A model generated the notes under the pieces. That model was given only the letters and a program-made list of their open reading frames with translations, was not told the DNA's origin and did not search any database. DNA of 64,000 bases. It comes from Tabrizicola aquatica. Lineage in GTDB: Bacteria > Pseudomonadota > Alphaproteobacteria > Rhodobacterales > Rhodobacteraceae. The translations under genes and the position numbers were made by a program. Location of the stretch: the NCBI RefSeq assembly GCF_002900975.1, contig NZ_PJON01000006.1:1-64000 (forward strand). The letters are read 5' to 3'. This document shows, piece by piece, positions 59,523-64,000 of the stretch. Position 1 is the first letter of the stretch. Each line of letters begins with the position of its first letter.

Positions 59523-60968
59523 ATGCGCCGCCACCGCAACGTGAAGATTGTGGCCACGCTTGGCCCGGCATCCAGCAGTTACGAGATGATCCGCGCCCTG
59601 TTCGAGGCCGGGGCGGACGTGTTCCGCCTGAACATGAGCCACGGCGTCCACGAGGACATCGCCAAGCGGCACGAGATCATCCGCCAGGTCGAGAAAGACC
59701 TTGGCCGCCCGATCGGCATCCTGGCCGACCTGCAAGGCCCGAAGCTGCGCGTCGGCGTGTTTGCCAACGGGTCCGAGGAACTGGTCGAAGGCGCGGCTTT
59801 CCGCATGGACCTGTCCACCACGCCGGGTGACGTCAGCCGCGTGAACCTGCCGCACCCCGAGATCTTTGCGGCGCTGGAGCCCGGCACGACCCTTCTGGTC
59901 AACGACGGCAAGATCCGCCTGCGGGTCAACGCCTGCGGCAAGGATTTCGCCGAATGCACGGTCGAGGTCGGCGGCACGATTTCCAACCGCAAGGGCGTGA
60001 ACGTGCCTGACGTGGTGCTGCCCGTGGCGGCGCTGTCGGAAAAGGACCGCGGCGACCTCGAGTTTGCCTGCGAGCTGGGCGTGGACTGGATCGCCTTGTC
60101 CTTCGTCCAGCGCCCCGAGGACGTGATCGAGGCGCGGACCCTGGTCAAGGGCCGTGCGGCCGTGCTGTCCAAGATCGAAAAGCCGGCGGCGGTGAAAGCC
60201 TATGACGCGATCCTGCAGGTCTCGGACGGGATCATGGTGGCGCGGGGCGACCTGGGCGTGGAGCTGCCGGTTACCTCGGTCCCGCCGATCCAGAAGCGGC
60301 TGGTGCGCGGTGCGCGGGCGGCGGCCAAGCCGGTGATCGTGGCGACCCAGATGCTGGAATCGATGATCGAAAGCCCCGTCCCGACTCGGGCCGAGGTTTC
60401 GGACGTTGCGACCGCGATCTACGAAGGCGCGGATGCGGTGATGCTGTCGGCGGAATCGGCAGCCGGGAAATACCCGGTCGAGGCCGTGCGCACGATGAAC
60501 GCCGTGGCGATGAGCGTCGAAAAGGACCCGACCTATCGTTCGGTGATCGAGGCCAGCCGCCAGGTGCGCCGGGAATCGGTTGCTGACGGCATCGTGGCCG
60601 CCGCGCGCGAGATTGCCGAGGCGACGAACATCAAGGCGATCTGCTCGTTCAGCCAGACTGGCACGACCGCTGCGCTGGTGGCGCGGGAACGGCCGCATGT
60701 CCCGATCATCGCGTTGACCCCGCTGATGTCGACCGCGCGTCGGCTGGCGCTGACCTGGGGCGCCCATTGCGTCATCACCAAGCCGCAAGAACGTTTCAAG
60801 GGCGCGGTTCTGGCGGCCGTGGCAGCGGCCCGCGCGGATGGCTTTGCGTCGGACGAGGACCAGATCGTGGTCACGGCGGGGGTGCCCTTTAACGTCAAGG
60901 GCACGACCAACATCCTAAGGGTGGCCCCCTGTGACGAGCGATTGATTTCCAGCGTCGACCCGGAGTAA
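59523..60968 (+). CDS. pyk: Pyruvate kinase
   Basis: The 481-residue enzyme has RNVKIVATLGPASSS, FRLNMSHGVHE, ADLQGPKLRVG, AVLSKIEKPAAVKAYDAIL and the MVARGDLGVELP and VIVATQMLESMI loops, with a normal C-domain. It makes ATP and pyruvate from phosphoenolpyruvate. ATG 59523 is 6 bases from AGGAGG and begins the conserved N-terminus; ATG 59493 and 59517 are badly placed. Confidence 0.96.
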   Translation: MRRHRNVKIVATLGPASSSYEMIRALFEAGADVFRLNMSHGVHEDIAKRHEIIRQVEKDLGRPIGILADLQGPKLRVGVFANGSEELVEGAAFRMDLSTTPGDVSRVNLPHPEIFAALEPGTTLLVNDGKIRLRVNACGKDFAECTVEVGGTISNRKGVNVPDVVLPVAALSEKDRGDLEFACELGVDWIALSFVQRPEDVIEARTLVKGRAAVLSKIEKPAAVKAYDAILQVSDGIMVARGDLGVELPVTSVPPIQKRLVRGARAAAKPVIVATQMLESMIESPVPTRAEVSDVATAIYEGADAVMLSAESAAGKYPVEAVRTMNAVAMSVEKDPTYRSVIEASRQVRRESVADGIVAAAREIAEATNIKAICSFSQTGTTAALVARERPHVPIIALTPLMSTARRLALTWGAHCVITKPQERFKGAVLAAVAAARADGFASDEDQIVVTAGVPFNVKGTTNILRVAPCDERLISSVDPE

Positions 60969-60999
60969 CCTCGCCCCGCGGTTGTCGGCGGAGTGGGTC

Positions 61000-61224
61000 A
61001 TGGACACGGATCTGATTCTGACTCTGGGTATCCTGCTGGTGCTGGTCACCATCCCTTCGCTGCTGGCAGCATGGGTTGAAGGGCGCGCGCCCCGGGTCGG
61101 GGCGCTGGTCATCCTGGCGGGGATGTCGATGATCCTGGCCGCAGCGATGAATCGTCCGACCGGCTATCGGTTCGAAGAGATTCCGACCGTCATGCTGGGT
61201 GTGGTCTCGCGCGCGATCAACTGA
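61000..61224 (+). CDS. Small membrane protein of unknown function
   Basis: The 74-residue protein has two hydrophobic helices (ILTLGILLVLVTIPSLLAAWV and VGALVILAGMSMILAAAM) with a short charged loop EGRAPR. The ATG follows GGCGGAG. It lies between pyk and rpmI and is not recognised as a named family. Confidence 0.65.
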   Translation: MDTDLILTLGILLVLVTIPSLLAAWVEGRAPRVGALVILAGMSMILAAAMNRPTGYRFEEIPTVMLGVVSRAIN

Positions 61225-61248
61225 CGGCTCTTGCACCTTCCAGGGCTT

Positions 61249-61262
61249 GCCCCTATAGGGGC
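61249..61262. other. Palindrome in the rpmI leader
   Basis: GCCCCTATAGGGGC, a perfect 14-bp palindrome, lies 25 bases after the small membrane protein and about 70 bases upstream of rpmI. It may be a terminator of the upstream unit or part of an L20-type leader; neither can be decided. Confidence 0.4.
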
Positions 61263-61329
61263 GGGCTTATTACCCGCACGGCCGGCCAAAGTGGCATGCC
61301 GAGTCGTGCCTGAAACCACGGAGATGGAA

Positions 61330-61530
61330 ATGCCCAAGATGAAGACCAAGTCGGCGGCGAAGAAGCGCTTCAGCTTCACGGCCTCCGGTCGTGTGAAGGC
61401 CGGCCCTGCCGGCAAGCGCCACGGCATGATCAAACGCACGACGAAGTTCGTCCGCGACGCATCAGGGGCGATGATCCTGTGCGACAGCGACGCGAAGATC
61501 GTCAAGAAATACATGCCCTACGACCGGTAA
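61330..61530 (+). CDS. rpmI: 50S ribosomal protein L35
   Basis: The 66-residue basic protein begins [24 protein letters not shown] and contains [18 protein letters not shown], matching L35. infC, its usual upstream neighbour, is not adjacent. rplT follows after 12 bases. Confidence 0.97.
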   Translation: MPKMKTKSAAKKRFSFTASGRVKAGPAGKRHGMIKRTTKFVRDASGAMILCDSDAKIVKKYMPYDR

Positions 61531-61542
61531 GGAGAGCACCAG

Positions 61543-61905
61543 ATGTCCCGCGTCAAATCCGGCAAGGTCACGCATGCCCGTCACCGCAAGGTGATCAAGG
61601 CTGCCAAGGGCTATTACGCCGCCCGTTCCACGAACTTCCGCACCGCCACTCAGGCGGTCGACAAGGCCCAGCAGTATGCGACCCGCGACCGCAAGGCCCG
61701 CAAGCGCCAGTTCCGCGCGCTGTGGATCCAGCGGATCAACGCTGCCGTCCGTCTGTTCGACGCCGAGATGACCTACTCGCGCCTGATCAACGGCCTGGCG
61801 AAAGCCGGGATCGAGGTTGACCGCAAGGTCCTCGCCGACCTCGCCGTGCATGAGCCCGAAGCGTTCAACGCCATCGCCGGCCAGGCCAAGGCCGCGCTGG
61901 CCTGA
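61543..61905 (+). CDS. rplT: 50S ribosomal protein L20
   Basis: The 120-residue protein begins [34 protein letters not shown] and has [21 protein letters not shown], typical of L20. It binds 23S rRNA early in 50S assembly and can regulate its own operon. A strong terminator follows. Confidence 0.97.
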   Translation: MSRVKSGKVTHARHRKVIKAAKGYYAARSTNFRTATQAVDKAQQYATRDRKARKRQFRALWIQRINAAVRLFDAEMTYSRLINGLAKAGIEVDRKVLADLAVHEPEAFNAIAGQAKAALA

Positions 61906-61927
61906 TCGGTCAGAGCCAAGTTTGAAG

Positions 61928-61957
61928 AAAGGCCCTGCGGTAACGCGGGGCCTTTTT
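61928..61957 (+). terminator. Rho-independent terminator of rpmI-rplT
   Basis: AAAGGCCCTGCG and CGCGGGGCCTTT form a 12-bp stem with a single G.U pair and a GTAA loop, followed by TTTTTGTTT. This is the most classical terminator in the window. Confidence 0.93.
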
Positions 61958-62034
61958 GTTTCGCCTTATGCCAGACCCGCACGGCATCCGGTCCAGACTT
62001 GATCCGGGTTCAGCATCAGATTGCATGGATCGGG

Positions 62035-62937
62035 TCAGCGGTTGAACACCCGACTGGGGTGCAACTCTCCGCCCCGGTAGTGCCCGACGGCCACGGCCTG
62101 TCCGTTCAGGCTTGCCCAGCCCTCGGTGCCCCAGTCGGCATGGCCGATGACCTGGCCCGGGTTGCCGTTCTTCAGCCGCACCGCGCCTTCGGGGGTCGCG
62201 GTGAACTGAGGCAGGTCCTGCAGCCCCAGTTCCAGCGGCAGAAGGTGGGCATCCAGCGCCTCGGTCTTGGCTTCGGCGTCGATGGTCGCCAGCGTCACGC
62301 CCTGATCGGCGTCGAACGGCCCCGACCAGGTCCGCCGCAGCCACTGGACATGGCCCAGGCAGCCAAGGGTCCGGCCCAGGTCACGGGCGATGGAGCGGAC
62401 ATAGCCGCCCTTGCCGCAGACCATCTCCAGGTCGACGTGGTCCGCGTCCGGGCGGTCCAGCAGCGCCAACCGTTCCACCCACAGCGGGCGCGCGGCCAGG
62501 TCCATGACCTCGCCCTCGCGCGCAAGGTCATAGGCGCGGTCCCCGTCGACCTTCACGGCGGAATACTGTGGCGGGACCTGCTGGATGTCGCCCCGGAAGG
62601 CGGCAAGCGCGGCCTCGATCTCGGCATCCGAAGGGCGGGCGTCGCTGGTCGCGACCACCGTGCCCGAGGCGTCGTCGGTATCCGTCGCAGCACCCAGCAC
62701 AACGCGGAAGCGGTAGCATTTCAGCGCGTCGGTGATGTAGGGGATCGTCTTTGTCGCCTCGCCCAGGGCCACGGCCAGGACACCGGTCGCATCCGGGTCC
62801 AGCGTGCCGGCGTGCCCCGCCTTCTGCGCCGAGAAGGCCCATTTCACCTTGTTCACCACTGCGGTCGAGGTCACGCCCGCCGGCTTGTCCACCACCAGCC
62901 AGCCGCTGACGGCCCGACCCTTCTTGCCGCGCGCCAT
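62035..62937 (-). CDS. truB: tRNA pseudouridine(55) synthase TruB
   Basis: The 300-residue protein has [24 protein letters not shown], the catalytic Asp in [38 protein letters not shown] and [15 protein letters not shown]. It makes pseudouridine 55 in tRNA T-loops. The start at 62937 precedes the conserved N-terminus; the longer frame to 63039 overlaps the upstream gene. Confidence 0.95.
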   Translation of the reverse strand: MARGKKGRAVSGWLVVDKPAGVTSTAVVNKVKWAFSAQKAGHAGTLDPDATGVLAVALGEATKTIPYITDALKCYRFRVVLGAATDTDDASGTVVATSDARPSDAEIEAALAAFRGDIQQVPPQYSAVKVDGDRAYDLAREGEVMDLAARPLWVERLALLDRPDADHVDLEMVCGKGGYVRSIARDLGRTLGCLGHVQWLRRTWSGPFDADQGVTLATIDAEAKTEALDAHLLPLELGLQDLPQFTATPEGAVRLKNGNPGQVIGHADWGTEGWASLNGQAVAVGHYRGGELHPSRVFNR

Positions 62938-62941
62938 CGTC

Positions 62942-63667
62942 TTAGCCTTTCGGAACCACGGTGCCGACAATCGGCCCCATCGGAAAGCCCGCGTCATGCC
63001 GCCCAAGTTCGGGCGCATAGAGGCGGGAGATATTGCCATCGAAATAAAGGGCGTCGCTTAGCCCCAACTCGTCGCGGAACAGGCGCGCGAAGCTGTGGAA
63101 GTTCACCGCGTCGTTCGAGATGGCAAAGACCGCCCGCCCGCCATCGGCGCTGACGCCGACGCCGTTGCGGACATACAGGCTGTCGCTGGTGGCCAGAAAG
63201 CGCGGGTGAAGCTCGCCCTTGATGACCAGCATCGGCCCGGACTGGGTGGCAAAGCGGCAGGCTGGCGCCTCCGCCTTGAAGGCGCGGCTTTCGATCACGC
63301 GGAAGCCTTCGCCCCAGCAGAACACCCCGTTCGGCAACAGGCCAAAATTCCCCGGCCCGTCACGGGTGACCAGACGCGAGGTTTCCTGCCCCTCTTCGAC
63401 ATAAAGACCAACCGGGTCGAGGTCGCGGTGATACATGCCGGCATTCATCGCGAAGCCAAGGGTCTGGCCTTGCCCCTCAAGCGCCTGGTTCACCGCGCGA
63501 AAGCTGCCATAAGCGCCGTCCGCGCCGGAATGGAACAGGCGCAGGTCGTCGGCCAGCGTCACCTCGCACAGGGTATAGGACGCGCCGTCAAAGCTGGTGT
63601 CGCGGCAGGTCGCCGCCGCAGCCGCCACCGGCGCCAGCAGAAACGCAAGCGCAAGGCGCAGCATCAT
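62942..63667 (-). CDS. Phosphodiester glycosidase (NAGPA/DUF2233) family exported protein
   Basis: The 241-residue precursor has a signal peptide (about 1-19) and the family motifs [63 protein letters not shown] and [19 protein letters not shown]. Relatives remove N-acetylglucosamine or act on phosphodiester-linked sugars. It is inserted between rbfA and truB; its start overlaps the rbfA stop by 4 bases. Confidence 0.88.
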   Translation of the reverse strand: MMLRLALAFLLAPVAAAAATCRDTSFDGASYTLCEVTLADDLRLFHSGADGAYGSFRAVNQALEGQGQTLGFAMNAGMYHRDLDPVGLYVEEGQETSRLVTRDGPGNFGLLPNGVFCWGEGFRVIESRAFKAEAPACRFATQSGPMLVIKGELHPRFLATSDSLYVRNGVGVSADGGRAVFAISNDAVNFHSFARLFRDELGLSDALYFDGNISRLYAPELGRHDAGFPMGPIVGTVVPKG

Positions 63668-64000
63668 TCGTCCCCGTCGTGGTCGCTGTCAGGCTTTTCA
63701 AGGTCGCGCTGCACTGTCGGGTCCGAGAACAGCCGCCGGGTTTCGTCCAGCCGGTCAAAGGTCTCATCCGGGCGGAAGCGCAGGTCGGGCGCGTATTTCA
63801 GCGTGAGCCCGGTGGCGACGCGGTGGCGCAACTCGGCCTTGTTGCGGGCCAGCGCGGTGATGGCATCCTGCACCGGGACCGATCCCATCAGCGGCATGAC
63901 ATAGACCGTGGCGACCTTGAGGTCGGGCGAGCACGAAACCTCGCCCACGGTGATCGACATGGCGTTCAACTCGGGGTCGTGGATCTCGGCCCGGTTCAGA
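63664..64000 (-). CDS. rbfA: Ribosome-binding factor A, N-terminus beyond the window
   Basis: The visible about 112 residues contain the KH-type RbfA core: ITVGEVSCSPDLKVATVYVMPL, KAELRHRVATGLTLKYAPDLRFRPDETFD. The frame is open through position 64000, so the N-terminal 20 or so residues are missing. It binds 16S rRNA helix 1 during 30S maturation. An acidic tail ([12 protein letters not shown]) closes it. It is followed by the glycosidase and truB. Confidence 0.94.
   Translation of the reverse strand, partial: LNRAEIHDPELNAMSITVGEVSCSPDLKVATVYVMPLMGSVPVQDAITALARNKAELRHRVATGLTLKYAPDLRFRPDETFDRLDETRRLFSDPTVQRDLEKPDSDHDGDE

Noticed and set aside
1-64000. Mobile elements or prophage
   Set aside because: No transposase, integrase, phage structural gene or terminal inverted repeat with target duplication was seen; composition and gene density are uniform apart from small intergenic elements.

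Overview
The window is GC-rich (clearly above 60% by eye), densely packed DNA from an alphaproteobacterium of the Rhodobacteraceae type (Rhodobacter/Paracoccus/Tabrizicola-like). The evidence is the protein style (RpoN of about 430 aa, malyl-CoA lyase Mcl1, cytochrome c', class III alcohol dehydrogenase, DUF1244 and DgcA-type epimerase), a GAACN7GAAC LexA-type SOS box, and extragenic palindromes of a style I associate with this family. I see no insertion sequence, prophage, CRISPR array or rRNA operon. It reads as ordinary chromosome with one large catabolic regulon.

Layout. 1-8.1 kb: truncated glutathione-dependent formaldehyde dehydrogenase, two tandem I78-type lipoprotein inhibitors, cytochrome c', an SOS-boxed ImuB without ImuA or DnaE2 beside it, a sigma-54 factor, a hydantoinase/oxoprolinase homologue and an unrecognised protein. 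8.1-15.4 kb: a CAU-anticodon tRNA, a pyruvyl-transferase-like protein, accA-gdx-hypothetical, a 670-bp gene-poor gap, then ftsE-ftsX-plsC-tfoX divergent from a zinc-ribbon membrane protein. 15.4-36 kb: housekeeping genes (ilvD, map, cinA-like, fadH, rsmD, peroxiredoxin, phhB, GST, glycerophosphodiesterase, RidA, mcl1) and a D-amino-acid operon (dgcA, D-amino-acid transaminase, rhodanese). 57.2-64 kb: azlCD, DUF1244, N-formylglutamate amidohydrolase, pyruvate kinase, rpmI-rplT, truB, a phosphodiester glycosidase and truncated rbfA.

The core of the window is 36-57 kb, an apparently complete phenylacetate (paa) regulon. PaaK activates phenylacetate, PaaABCDE epoxidises the CoA ester, PaaG isomerises it, and PaaZ opens the oxepin ring and oxidises the aldehyde. 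A fused hydratase/dehydrogenase can stand in for the absent PaaF and PaaH, and PaaJ is the final thiolase. PaaI and PaaY are rescue thioesterases. PaaN, a five-gene branched-chain-type ABC transporter and the fused enzyme lie in one co-directional run.

A palindrome of the form GACCG-NN-CGGTC occurs at the head of each of the three transcription units: between paaN and paaG, between paaK and the TetR gene, and upstream of paaJ. It is a strong candidate operator for the TetR protein encoded inside the cluster. A PaaX-type repressor is also present, so the pathway seems to have two repressors. The paaA operon carries an additional ferritin-like PaaA/PaaC-family protein between paaE and paaZ whose role is unknown. 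GC-rich hairpins sit between cistrons after livJ, after paaA and after this extra gene.

Other structure outside genes: two families of extragenic palindromes (three copies each), an exact 53-bp tandem duplication covering the ribosome binding site of ridA, and five 13-15-bp iterated units between paaX and azlC.
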